In this document: positions 1-7,781 of the stretch, one piece after another
Layout: the number at the start of each line of letters is the position of its first letter
Position numbering within the stretch: the stretch's first letter is position 1
NCBI RefSeq assembly: GCF_014843845.1
Contig: NZ_JHQS01000128.1
Span: 31,760 to 95,759, forward strand
DNA length: 64,000 nt
Direction of reading: 5' to 3'
Origin: Mesorhizobium amorphae
GTDB taxonomy: Bacteria; Pseudomonadota; Alphaproteobacteria; Rhizobiales; Rhizobiaceae
Notes under the pieces: model-generated
Told to the model about the DNA's origin: nothing
The model's database searches: none
What the model saw: the letters and a program-made list of their open reading frames with translations, nothing else
Program-made: the position numbers and the translations under genes

Positions 1-597
1 GGCGCGTTCGACATCGGCATGGCGCAAGCACGTGTTGCGCGGCTGTCGATCGCCGGTGAGGTCGGCTTCGAGATCAATTGTCCGGCCACCATGCATGCCA
101 CATTGCGCGAAACGTTGCTTGCCGCCGGCGAGGATCTCGGCCTAGCGGAAGTCGGCTTCTATGCGCTGAACGCGCTCAGGCTGGAAAAGAGCTTCGGCAT
201 CTGGTCGCGCGAGTTCACGCAAGCCTACACGCCTGCCCAGACCGGGCTCGACCGATTCATCGCCTTCGGCAAGGGCAATTTCATCGGCCGCGATGCGGCG
301 CTGACGGAGCGCGATGGCGGCGGCGCTAGGCAATGCCTGGCGATGCTGGAGGTCGATGCTGTCGACGCCGACGCCAGCGGCTTCGAACCGGTCTGGCATC
401 AGGGCCGACGCGTTGGCTTCGTCACCTCGGGAGGTTATGGCTACACGGTCGGCAAGAGCCTGGCGCTGGCGCTTGTTGATCGCGATTTTGCTCGGGAAGG
501 CACCGCCTTGTCGGTGCATATCGTCGGCGTCGAGCGGCCGGCGCGCGTCATTCCGGCCTCGCCCTACGACCCCGAGGGCAAGGCGATGCGGCAATGA
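1..597 (+). CDS. GcvT-family aminomethyltransferase domain protein, 3' part
   Basis: Frame 1 is open from the first base, so the gene begins outside the window; 198 residues are visible. They match the C-terminal half of the folate-binding GcvT fold: AGEVGFEINCP early, then GFYALNALRLEKSFGIWSRE, then the barrel domain ending in GYTVGKSLALALVD and RPARVIPASPYDP. This domain occurs in glycine-cleavage T protein and at the C-terminus of dimethylglycine and sarcosine dehydrogenases, where it passes a one-carbon unit to tetrahydrofolate. The W-S-R-E-F-T-Q-A-Y stretch resembles the dehydrogenase-fused form, so the missing 5' part may encode an FAD oxidoreductase; that is inference. The MttB-like gene starts 13 bases downstream behind a GAGGAGGAA ribosome site, suggesting one operon for methylated-amine catabolism. 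Confidence 0.85.
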   Translation, partial: GAFDIGMAQARVARLSIAGEVGFEINCPATMHATLRETLLAAGEDLGLAEVGFYALNALRLEKSFGIWSREFTQAYTPAQTGLDRFIAFGKGNFIGRDAALTERDGGGARQCLAMLEVDAVDADASGFEPVWHQGRRVGFVTSGGYGYTVGKSLALALVDRDFAREGTALSVHIVGVERPARVIPASPYDPEGKAMRQ

Positions 598-609
598 GGA
601 GGAACTGCC

Positions 610-2163
610 ATGGTTGATGACGCAGCACGCGACACCAGGCGCGAGCGCCGGCGCGGCCGCACCGGCGAGGCCGGCAGCGAGTCGAGCCGCCGCCCGGACT
701 ACCGCTCGCTGAAAAATCCCTTTCTGCCGCAGCCGATCTTTTCGGACGACCAGGTGGCGGCGATCCACGATACGGCACTGCGTGTGCTGGAGGAACTCGG
801 CATCAAGGTGCTGCTGCCCGAGGCGCGTGAGCGTTTTGCCCGCGCCGGCGCGCTTGTCGACGAGGACAGCCAGATGGTGCGCATTGGCCGCGACATCGTG
901 GCGGCAGCACTTGCCTCGGCGCCAAAATCCATCCGGGCACTGGCGGGCGACCGTAGCCGCGACCTGATGCTCGAACTAGGCTCGATGACCTTCCTCGCCG
1001 GCGCCGGCGCACCCAACGTCACTGATCTCGAACGCGGCCGGCGGCCGGGAACGCTTGCGGCTTTTGAGGAGTTGACCAAGCTGATCCAGCATTTCGACGT
1101 GCTGCATATGCTTTGCCCGTGCATCGAGCCGCAGGACGTCGACAACCGCTTCCGCCACTATGCCGTCAACCGCGCCCAGCTGACGCTGTCGGACAAGGTG
1201 CCCTTCGTCTTCGCGCGCGGCACGCCGCAGGTCGAGGACAGCTTTGCGATGATCAGGCTGGCGCGCGGCCTCTCCGAAGATGCGTTCCTTGCCGGCGCTC
1301 ATTGCTACACCGTCATCAACACCAACTCGCCGCGCCAGCTCGACATTCCAATGGCGCAGGGCATCATTGACTTCGCCCGCGCCGGCCAGGTGTCGATCAT
1401 CACGCCGTTCTGCCTGGCGGGCGCCATGGCGCCGATCACGGTGGCCGGCGCGCTGACGCTGCAGCATGCCGAGGCGCTGGCGGGCTTGACCCTTGCCCAG
1501 ATCGTGCGGCCGGGCGCGCCGGTCGTCTACGGTTCCTTCTCCTCCAATGTCGACATGAAGTCGGGCGCGCCGGCCTTCGGCACGCCGGAGCACGTCAAGG
1601 CGACGCTGGGGGCTGGCCAGCTGGCGCGCTTCACCGGCCTGCCCTGGCGTTCGGGCGGTGGCAGCGCCGCCAACATTTCTGATGCGCAGGCAGCCCACGA
1701 GACGCAGTTCGCACTGTGGGGCTCGGTGCTGGCAGGCGCCACCGTCTGCATCCACGCCGCCGGCTGGCTCGAAGGGGGCTTGAGCGTTTCCTTCGAGAAG
1801 CTGATTACCGACATCGAGGCGCTGCAGACGGTCGCGGAACTCTGCGCATCAACACCTGGCGACGAGGATGCGATTGGCTTCGAAGCCATAGCCGAAGTGC
1901 AGCCGGGCGGGCATTTCTTCGCGGCCGGCCACACAATGGCGCGCTACCGCACCGCCTTCTACGAGCCGCTGGTGGCGGACTGGTCGAATTTCGGCAACTG
2001 GACGCAGGCCGGCTCGAAGAGCGCGACCGAACGAGCAACGGGTGTCTGGAAGCGGCTGGTCGCCGACTTCCAGCCACCGACATCCGCCGTTGCTACGTCA
2101 GACATCCTCGATGAGTTCATCGCACGCCGCACCGAACAGGGCGGCGCGGCACCCGTCTCCTGA
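610..2163 (+). CDS. trimethylamine methyltransferase (MttB) family protein
   Basis: The 517-residue product belongs to the MttB superfamily, which moves a methyl group from a quaternary or tertiary amine to a corrinoid protein. Seen: N-terminal HDTALRVLEELGIKVL, central FLAGAGAPNVTDLERGRRPG, and the barrel segments TPFCLAGAMAPITVAGALT and GGGSAANISDAQAAHETQFA. The frame is continuous with no internal amber codon, so this is the non-pyrrolysine type, whose characterised members use glycine betaine or related substrates. The first 35 residues are Arg-rich and probably disordered. A strong GAGGAGGAA site precedes the ATG. Its partner upstream is a GcvT-domain gene, consistent with one-carbon transfer from betaine derivatives. 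No corrinoid protein gene is visible, so the exact substrate cannot be assigned. Confidence 0.88.
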   Translation: MVDDAARDTRRERRRGRTGEAGSESSRRPDYRSLKNPFLPQPIFSDDQVAAIHDTALRVLEELGIKVLLPEARERFARAGALVDEDSQMVRIGRDIVAAALASAPKSIRALAGDRSRDLMLELGSMTFLAGAGAPNVTDLERGRRPGTLAAFEELTKLIQHFDVLHMLCPCIEPQDVDNRFRHYAVNRAQLTLSDKVPFVFARGTPQVEDSFAMIRLARGLSEDAFLAGAHCYTVINTNSPRQLDIPMAQGIIDFARAGQVSIITPFCLAGAMAPITVAGALTLQHAEALAGLTLAQIVRPGAPVVYGSFSSNVDMKSGAPAFGTPEHVKATLGAGQLARFTGLPWRSGGGSAANISDAQAAHETQFALWGSVLAGATVCIHAAGWLEGGLSVSFEKLITDIEALQTVAELCASTPGDEDAIGFEAIAEVQPGGHFFAAGHTMARYRTAFYEPLVADWSNFGNWTQAGSKSATERATGVWKRLVADFQPPTSAVATSDILDEFIARRTEQGGAAPVS

Positions 2164-2446
2164 CCAGGGCACGCGCCCGCTACATCGGGCGTTTGTCGCC
2201 GGCCCTTTGGGGGTCGCGGCGTATCGTGCCGGCGTCGGCCTTCCGATGCTTGTCCGCGGCAAGCCGGCGAATGCGGTCGAAGCGGCTTTCCTCGGCTGGT
2301 TCGGTTGCCGGTACAGAATTTGGCTTCGGTACGAACGTAATCATTTGTCGTTCTCCTTGCCGTTGGGTCGCGCCGGGGAAGATCCCCCGGCGGCTGTCTT
2401 TCAGGCTCTCATGCAGAGTTCGTTTGTCTCGAAGAGGTCGAAGAGT

Positions 2447-2836
2447 TCATGCCGCGAGAGCAACCGCACAGCTCGTGGCGCCCAGCCTGTCGGGCGATGC
2501 TTCTCCGGGCATGGTCGCCCAGCCGCCCGTCTCAATGAACTGCCGCTTCTTGTAGCTGTCGGTCAGGGCCTTGAACTCGACAAGCTTGGCGGCCGCATCG
2601 GGCGCTGCGTTGAAGCGATCGACACAGATGGCCGAGGCCAGTTTGCCGCGCGCCACATCGCCGGCCGTTGCCGACAGTGAGCGCGAGGTGCCGCCTGTCA
2701 CCCATCCACCCCAGTTGAAACCGATGATCAGCGTGGCGACGAGGGTTACCGCGCATGCCCAGAAAAGCGTGGACTTGGCCGGCTGGTAGTCTTCCCAGCG
2801 ACGCGCGAGAGATGGCTTGCTGCTTTGTGTGGACAA
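2447..2836 (-). CDS. conserved membrane-anchored hypothetical protein
   Basis: I place the start at a TTG codon (bases 2836-2834), giving 129 residues, because it follows an AGGAAGGAA ribosome site and removes a 38-residue extension that looks non-coding. One transmembrane segment lies near residues 20-45 (TLFWACAVTLVATLIIGFNW), followed by GGWVTGG and a soluble tail with two Cys residues (AICVDRF and TSCAV). The pattern RWEDY-(15)-TLIIGF-WGGWVTGG is one I recognise from uncharacterised rhizobial proteins. A single-pass protein with a periplasmic tail is likely. No function is known to me. It is transcribed away from the gene at 3154. Confidence 0.7.
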   Translation of the reverse strand: MSTQSSKPSLARRWEDYQPAKSTLFWACAVTLVATLIIGFNWGGWVTGGTSRSLSATAGDVARGKLASAICVDRFNAAPDAAAKLVEFKALTDSYKKRQFIETGGWATMPGEASPDRLGATSCAVALAA

Positions 2837-3153
2837 GGAACAAGTTCCTTCCTGATTGGGTTGAGATAGGTCGCCCGGCCGGTCGCGGAGCGACCGGAAT
2901 TTCATGGAATTTCTTTCTGGAGCCGGCATGGGCGGTCGCTGCTCCTGCATAGGCGCATTGGCACTCGATAGATAGGAGTGCCAAGAATTATTCGTGCGAT
3001 GCGTGGAAATATTGAAACGTATTATTTTGCCAGATCGTTTTCCGATGTTCGCAATATCTCAAATATTTCCAAGTTTGAATTTTGTCGGCCGAATGCCTAT
3101 TTATATCGAACAAGTTCGTTTTCACGATTTCAAGCGCAACGGAGATTTTGTCG
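2837..3153. other. divergent intergenic region, AT-rich
   Basis: These 317 bases lie between a leftward gene and a rightward gene. Bases about 2980-3110 are clearly richer in A and T than the surroundings, as expected for back-to-back promoters, but no pair of promoter boxes stands out. No credible reading frame is seen: frames that run through it enter the neighbouring genes and lack their own ribosome site. Confidence 0.5.
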
Positions 3154-3408
3154 ATGGCCGATGGCAATCAAAGTATCATGGAAAAAGCTGAAGCCCGCTT
3201 TGTCGACAAGCAGAAAAAGACAGCGGAACGAAACAAGGCGACCGCCGAATATATGTCCGAGGCCAAGGCCCGGATCATCAAGACGGCAAGGCTGCGCGAA
3301 TTGCGGCTGGCCAAGGAAGAGGCCGATCGCGTGGCGGAGGCCCTGAACCCGACGCCGAAGAAGAAGCGGGTGGCCAAGAAGGTCGCCGCAACGGAGGTCA
3401 AGTCATGA
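3154..3408 (+). CDS. small Lys/Ala-rich helical protein, hypothetical
   Basis: Start chosen at ATG 3154 because GGAG lies nine bases upstream; a longer reading from 3082 would cover the AT-rich promoter region. The 84-residue product is almost all charged helix (MEKAEARFVDKQKKTAERNK) and ends in a basic KKKRVAKKVAATEVKS tail. It has no membrane segment or signal peptide. Such composition fits a small DNA- or RNA-associated protein or coiled coil, but nothing shows a specific role. Its stop overlaps the start of the DUF1488 gene (ATGA), so the two are translationally coupled and probably work together. Confidence 0.7.
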   Translation: MADGNQSIMEKAEARFVDKQKKTAERNKATAEYMSEAKARIIKTARLRELRLAKEEADRVAEALNPTPKKKRVAKKVAATEVKS

Positions 3409-3671
3409 GCCTCACATTCCCCAATCGCAGCCGCAGCTATGACGCGGCGGGTCGGCGCATCCGATTTGTCGGCCATGACGGCATGTTCCAGATTTCCTTC
3501 TCGGTCGCAGCGGATGCCATGTCGAAGATGCGACCCGAAACCGCAGCCGATGAGGCCGGCTATCTCGCCGCCTTCGATACGGCCAGCAGCGCCATATACG
3601 ACGTCGCCAGGACGGCCTACGACCGCACCCGCAAGAGCATGTATGTGCTGACAGCGGCTGATTTTCGCTAA
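3405..3671 (+). CDS. DUF1488 family protein
   Basis: The 88-residue protein shows the DUF1488 pattern: LTFPNRSRSYDAAGRRIRF at the start, then FQISFSVAADAM, DEAGYLAAFD and a terminal VLTAADFR. The family is small, cytoplasmic and of unknown function, common in Rhizobiales and Pseudomonas. It overlaps the preceding 84-residue gene by four bases, so co-translation is expected. Both genes are short and the pair stands alone: the next rightward gene is about 400 bases further on. Confidence 0.82.
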   Translation: MSLTFPNRSRSYDAAGRRIRFVGHDGMFQISFSVAADAMSKMRPETAADEAGYLAAFDTASSAIYDVARTAYDRTRKSMYVLTAADFR

Positions 3672-3900
3672 CTGAATCTTGTTCGCAGTCAGCCGGCTGA
3701 GTTGGCAGCAGGATCACACCTTGCGATCTATGCGCCCGCCGCTCGACATCTTTGCGGTTCAGCCAGTTGAGCATCTCCCCGCATGGCGGCGACAGAGTCG
3801 TATTTCCGAGATCATGCGCGTTCATGATCCGGAGAAGACGGACTGATTCGTGCCGTCCACCATGCGGGTCGTCATCTGGCGGAACGCGCCCAACGCGGCT

Positions 3901-4000
3901 AGGGCCTGTTCCACCCCAATGGATTGGGATGGCTCCATCTTTTTGTTCAAGCATGATCTTTTCCGAAAACCGGATTCCACTTTTCGGGATCATGCTCTAG
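3901..4000. repeat. palindromic intergenic repeat of the rhizobial type
   Basis: The 3672-4066 gap holds no gene but contains this element. Its core pairs gcatgatc (3951-3958) with gatcatgc (3988-3995) and ccgaaaa (3963-3969) with ttttcgg (3981-3987) around a short loop; before it lies ccccaatggattgggat, a smaller dyad. I recognise the core as an abundant dispersed repeat in Mesorhizobium and related genomes, usually between genes. It can fold into a long RNA hairpin, so it may stop or stabilise transcripts; that role is inference. Only one full copy is seen in this window. Confidence 0.75.
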
Positions 4001-4066
4001 GCTGCAAGCGAATTGCCGGTGGTGCAACAAAGCTTGTTCAAGGCGTAACGGGCGAGGGAGAAAACG

Positions 4067-4474
4067 ATGACGGCGCCCGACGATTTGCTGCAGGCCTTAT
4101 TCCTGAGATTGAAGAGCGATGCCTCGCTGTCGGCGCTGCTGGGCGGCGCCGGATTGCTCGAGCAAGCGACCGACAACGCCGCCTTCCCCTATGTAACCTG
4201 CGGCCACACCAGCGCCTTCGACCTTGACACCGGCGCCGACAACGATGCCGATCAGCTTGTCACGCTGCATGTCTGGTCGAAAGCCCATGGCGGAGCCGAG
4301 ACGCGTGTCATCATGGACACTATCGAGGCGCGCCTTGCCGACGCGGCGCTGGCCATCGGCCCGCATGGCCAGACACGCCTGTCGCTGGAATTCGCCGAGG
4401 CCCGCTATGACGAGGATCTGGCGGTCCATCATGGCATGCTGCGCTTTCGCGCCATCACGCAGGAAAACGCGTGA
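4067..4474 (+). CDS. DUF3168 protein, phage/GTA tail-completion type
   Basis: The 135-residue product has the DUF3168 layout: LLQALFLRLKSDASLSALLG, a Y-V-T-C-G strand, then DNDADQLVTLHVWSKAHGG and ALAIGPHGQTRLSLEFAEARYDED. This family is found in tail-terminator or head-tail proteins of siphophages and of the rhodobacterial gene transfer agent. A GAGGGAGAAAACG sequence before the ATG is a good ribosome site. No capsid, portal, tail or terminase gene flanks it here, so it is either a remnant of a prophage or agent cluster, or a displaced member of one. The frame is intact with normal codon use. Confidence 0.8.
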   Translation: MTAPDDLLQALFLRLKSDASLSALLGGAGLLEQATDNAAFPYVTCGHTSAFDLDTGADNDADQLVTLHVWSKAHGGAETRVIMDTIEARLADAALAIGPHGQTRLSLEFAEARYDEDLAVHHGMLRFRAITQENA

Positions 4475-4631
4475 CACGCTTTCAATATCGGTGAATCGGA
4501 GTCTAGACTGGACTTTCGCTGATATCACCGGGTGGGCGGTGGATCTCGGGTTGCAGGGGTGTGGCGGGCATGGTTTTTCGGGCGTTCACCGTTCATTTCA
4601 CGTTCAGCACCGATGCGTTACAACGCTGACC

Positions 4632-4931
4632 ATGAACACACTTCGCTCCCATCTTCGAACCGCGACACTGGCGCTTGCAGCGGCCGGCCTGTTTGCGTCG
4701 CAGGCGACGGCAATGCCGGTCGTCGCGCCCGCCGACACCCAGCCGATCGTGCTGGCTGCGTCGGACTGCTATGCGATCGGCCAACAGGTAGCCGAGCAGT
4801 ATGGGGGCACGCTGGCCAAGGCCTCGCAGTCGACGCGCGGCGGCCAGCCGGTCTGCGTCATCGTCGTGCTGGTGCCGGGCAAGGACGGCCAGCGTCCGCG
4901 CCGCTCCGAAATCGTCGTTCCGCTGAACTGA
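4632..4931 (+). CDS. feuN: small periplasmic protein, FeuN-like inhibitor of FeuQ
   Basis: The start is ATG 4632, giving 99 residues; a longer frame upstream is not supported by a ribosome site. Residues 1-28 form a signal peptide (ATLALAAAGLFASQATA) and the mature part is about 70 residues, with two Cys (DCYAIG and PVCVIVV) that could form a disulfide and two C-terminal strands (VCVIVVLVPG, RSEIVVPLN). In Sinorhizobium meliloti the small periplasmic protein FeuN is encoded just upstream of feuP-feuQ and restrains the sensor FeuQ. Here the position, size and export signal agree, and the next gene starts 90 bases on. The name rests on context more than on sequence recognition. Confidence 0.62.
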   Translation: MNTLRSHLRTATLALAAAGLFASQATAMPVVAPADTQPIVLAASDCYAIGQQVAEQYGGTLAKASQSTRGGQPVCVIVVLVPGKDGQRPRRSEIVVPLN

Positions 4932-5021
4932 CCCGATCTTCCATCTAACAGGCCTCCGTTTCCCAGACCGCCGGAATCGGCCTATATCTGACCCCGGATC
5001 CGTCAACAGGTTCTAACCGTC

Positions 5022-5687
5022 ATGCGCGTGCTCGTCGTCGAAGATGACAAGGATCTCAACCGGCAGATAGCGGATGCGCTGGTCGATGCCGGCTATGTCG
5101 TCGACCGCGCCTTCGACGGCGAGGAAGGGCATTTCCTCGGCGACACCGAACCCTACGACGCGGTGGTGCTCGACATCGGCCTGCCGCAGATGGACGGCAT
5201 CAGCGTCGTCGAGCGCTGGCGCCGCGGCGGCCGCAAGATGCCGGTGCTGATCCTGACGGCGCGCGACCGCTGGAGCGACAAGGTGTCGGGCATCGATGCC
5301 GGCGCCGACGACTATGTCACCAAGCCGTTCCATATCGAGGAGGTGCTGGCGAGGGTGCGGGCGCTTATCCGCCGCGCCGCCGGCCATGCCTCGTCGGAAT
5401 TGACCTGCGGGCCGCTGCGCCTCGACACCAAGGCCTCCAAGGCCGATGTCGACGGCCAGCCGTTGAAGCTGACCTCGCATGAATTCCGGCTGCTGGCCTA
5501 TCTGATGCACCATATGGGCGAGGTCGTGTCGCGCACCGAGCTGGTCGAGCATCTCTATGACCAGGATTTCGATCGCGACTCAAACACCATCGAGGTCTTC
5601 GTCGGCCGGCTTCGCAAGAAGATGGGCATCGACATGATCGAAACCGTGCGCGGCATGGGCTACCGCATGCGTGAGCCGGAGGCGTAA
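5022..5687 (+). CDS. feuP: response regulator, OmpR/PhoB family (FeuP-like)
   Basis: The 221-residue protein has a receiver domain (residues about 1-115: acidic pocket D8-D9, phosphoacceptor D51 in VVLDIGLPQMDG, K101 in YVTKPF) and a winged-helix output domain (SHEFRLLAYLMHH through NTIEVFVGRLRKKM). It should be phosphorylated by the kinase whose gene overlaps its 3' end by 17 bases. The sequence closely recalls FeuP of rhizobia, which controls genes for osmoadaptation such as ndvA and is kept in check through FeuN and FeuQ. I see no clear FeuP box upstream. Confidence 0.82.
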   Translation: MRVLVVEDDKDLNRQIADALVDAGYVVDRAFDGEEGHFLGDTEPYDAVVLDIGLPQMDGISVVERWRRGGRKMPVLILTARDRWSDKVSGIDAGADDYVTKPFHIEEVLARVRALIRRAAGHASSELTCGPLRLDTKASKADVDGQPLKLTSHEFRLLAYLMHHMGEVVSRTELVEHLYDQDFDRDSNTIEVFVGRLRKKMGIDMIETVRGMGYRMREPEA

Positions 5688-7104
5688 GGCGGAACCTCTC
5701 ACCTCAAAACCGGTCGTCTCCAAGACGCTTTCGGCGCGGTTCTGGCCGCGCTCGCTGGCGTTTCGCGTCATCGCCTTCTCGACCTTGTGGGCGATCCTGA
5801 CGCTGGTCGTCATCTTCACCCTCATCACCACGCTCTACCGCCAGGCCAGCGAGCGCGGCTTCGACAGCCTGCTTTCGGCTCATCTGTTCAACCTGATCGG
5901 CTCGGTCGGCGTTTCCGAAAGCGGCCAGCTGACCGGCGCGCCGGACCTCGGCGACCTGCGCTTTTCCGAACCGAATTCGGGCTGGTACTGGTCGGTTGAA
6001 CCGGCCTCCGAGGGCGTGCATGGCGAACTGCACTCCTCTTCGATGACCAAGGCGATTCTTTCGCCGAGCGTCGCCGAGGTTCCCTTCAACGCCAGCTTCC
6101 AGCGCAGCTATGGCAGCGAAGGCATCGATGGCGAGGAGTTGGAGGTGTTCGAAAGCGAATTCGTCCTCGATGCCAAGAACCGGGCCGCGCGCTTTCGCGT
6201 CATGGGCAACCAGACCGAACTGGAGCAGGAGATCGCCAGCTTCCAGCGCCGCCTCTTGACCTATCTGTCGCTGTTCGGCGTCGGCATGATCGCCATCAAC
6301 GCCTTCGCCATCCTGATCGGCCTGCAGCCCTTGCGCCGCGTCCGCAACGCGCTCGCCATGGTGCGCGAGGGCACGGCGCAGCGGCTCGACGGCAGTTTTC
6401 CGGCCGAGATCGAACCGCTTGCCAACGAGACCAACGCACTGATCGAGAACAACAAGCGCATCGTCGAGCGTTCGCGCACGCAGGTCGGCAACCTCGCCCA
6501 TTCGCTGAAGACGCCGCTGGCCGTGCTGCTCAACGAGGGCCGGGCGCTCGGCGGCGCCAAGGGCCAGCTCATCACCGAGCAGGCCGCCTCGATGCAGAAG
6601 CAGGTCGACCATTATCTGCAGCGGGCGCGCGTCGCCGCCCAGCGCGACAGCGTCGTCTACCGCACCCCGGTGGCGCCCCTGGTCCAGCGCATGGTGCGCG
6701 TGCTGCAAAAGCTCAACCCTGAGACAACCCTCACGCTTTCACTGCCGGCCACCGACATCATCTTCGGCGGCGAGCGCGAGGACCTGGAGGAACTGTTGGG
6801 CAATCTCCTCGACAACGCCATGAAATGGGCCAGGGGTGCGGTCGCCGTGTCGGTCTCGCGTGTCCCCGGCAAGGATGCCAATTTGTTCGAGATCGCCATC
6901 GAGGATGACGGTCCGGGCATTCCCGAGGACAAGGCGCGCGAGGCGCTGAAGCGCGGACGGCGCCTCGACGAAACCAAACCTGGCACGGGGCTCGGCCTCG
7001 CCATTGTCGCCGACCTCGTCAACGAGTATGGAGGCGGTCTGGCGCTTGAACGCTCCGTCATGGGCGGGTTGAAGGCGGCGGTGCGGTTGCGGAGCCTTCA
7101 GTGA
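5671..7104 (+). CDS. feuQ: sensor histidine kinase (FeuQ-like)
   Basis: The 477-residue membrane kinase starts inside feuP (17-base overlap), so translation is coupled. Order of parts: a transmembrane segment near residues 29-52, a periplasmic sensor region to about residue 190, a second membrane segment (YLSLFGVGMIAINAFAILIG), HAMP, the dimerisation helix with H277 in NLAHSLKTPLAVL, and an ATPase domain with N box LLDNAMKWA and G boxes EDDGPGIPED and GTGLGLAIV. FeuQ of S. meliloti is inhibited by periplasmic FeuN; the periplasmic loop here is large enough for such contact. Phosphotransfer to the adjacent FeuP is expected. Confidence 0.82.
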   Translation: MSRRRKAEPLTSKPVVSKTLSARFWPRSLAFRVIAFSTLWAILTLVVIFTLITTLYRQASERGFDSLLSAHLFNLIGSVGVSESGQLTGAPDLGDLRFSEPNSGWYWSVEPASEGVHGELHSSSMTKAILSPSVAEVPFNASFQRSYGSEGIDGEELEVFESEFVLDAKNRAARFRVMGNQTELEQEIASFQRRLLTYLSLFGVGMIAINAFAILIGLQPLRRVRNALAMVREGTAQRLDGSFPAEIEPLANETNALIENNKRIVERSRTQVGNLAHSLKTPLAVLLNEGRALGGAKGQLITEQAASMQKQVDHYLQRARVAAQRDSVVYRTPVAPLVQRMVRVLQKLNPETTLTLSLPATDIIFGGEREDLEELLGNLLDNAMKWARGAVAVSVSRVPGKDANLFEIAIEDDGPGIPEDKAREALKRGRRLDETKPGTGLGLAIVADLVNEYGGGLALERSVMGGLKAAVRLRSLQ

Positions 7105-7222
7105 TGCTATTTTCAATGGTGGGCTGCGGCCAAATTTCCGACAAATATCAATACTATGGCCTTGCCAGCTTCCCGATGGCGCGGCCCCCAGTTCATCCTG
7201 CTCGAGAAATCCGGTTGTTGGC

Positions 7223-7666
7223 ATGAAGATTCGCGTCGCGCTCCTTTCCGCACTGCTCGCCGTTTCCGGCTGTGGGACGTTGGGCAAGGGCGGCCCTGGC
7301 GCGGCGGTCACGCCGGCGCCGGCCGCCACGCCTCCGGCCGGCAGCAAGGTGGCGACGACGATCATTTCGGCCATGGCCGGTGGCCTTGTCGGCGGATCGA
7401 TCGGCTCCGGCCTGAGCGATGCCGACAAGCGCAAGGCGCTGGAAGCCGAGTACAAGGCGCTCGAATACACGGCGAGCGGCCAGAAGGTGACGTGGAAGAG
7501 CGACAGTTCGGGCCGTTCCGGCGAAGTCGTTGCCGCCCAGCCCTATCGGGTCGGCTCGCAGGATTGCCGGCAATACACCCATACGGTGTTCAGCGGCGCC
7601 GCCGGGGCCACCGCGCGCGGCACCGCCTGCCGCAACGCCGACGGCAGCTGGACGCCGCTGACCTAG
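7223..7666 (+). CDS. outer-membrane lipoprotein, 17 kDa surface-antigen type
   Basis: The 147-residue protein starts with a lipoprotein signal: hydrophobic core ALLSALLAV and lipobox VSGC with Cys17 as the lipidation site. A Pro/Ala linker precedes a glycine-zipper-like stretch (ISAMAGGLVGGSIGSGLSD), then a domain of the Rickettsia 17 kDa antigen family with two Cys (DCRQYTHTV and GTACRNADGSWTPL). Such proteins sit in the outer membrane facing the periplasm; no enzymatic role is known. The site before the ATG is weak. It follows feuQ by about 120 bases and precedes the cytochrome c operon, but no shared role is evident. Confidence 0.85.
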   Translation: MKIRVALLSALLAVSGCGTLGKGGPGAAVTPAPAATPPAGSKVATTIISAMAGGLVGGSIGSGLSDADKRKALEAEYKALEYTASGQKVTWKSDSSGRSGEVVAAQPYRVGSQDCRQYTHTVFSGAAGATARGTACRNADGSWTPLT

Positions 7667-7781
7667 CCGGATTGACAACCCCAGCCCGGCTGACAGGTCA
7701 GGGACTTCGGCGCACGTGCCGTCAAAGCGTCGCAGGATGCCCATGTTGGCAGGGCAGGGCTCTGCCGGTATTGGATGAAAG

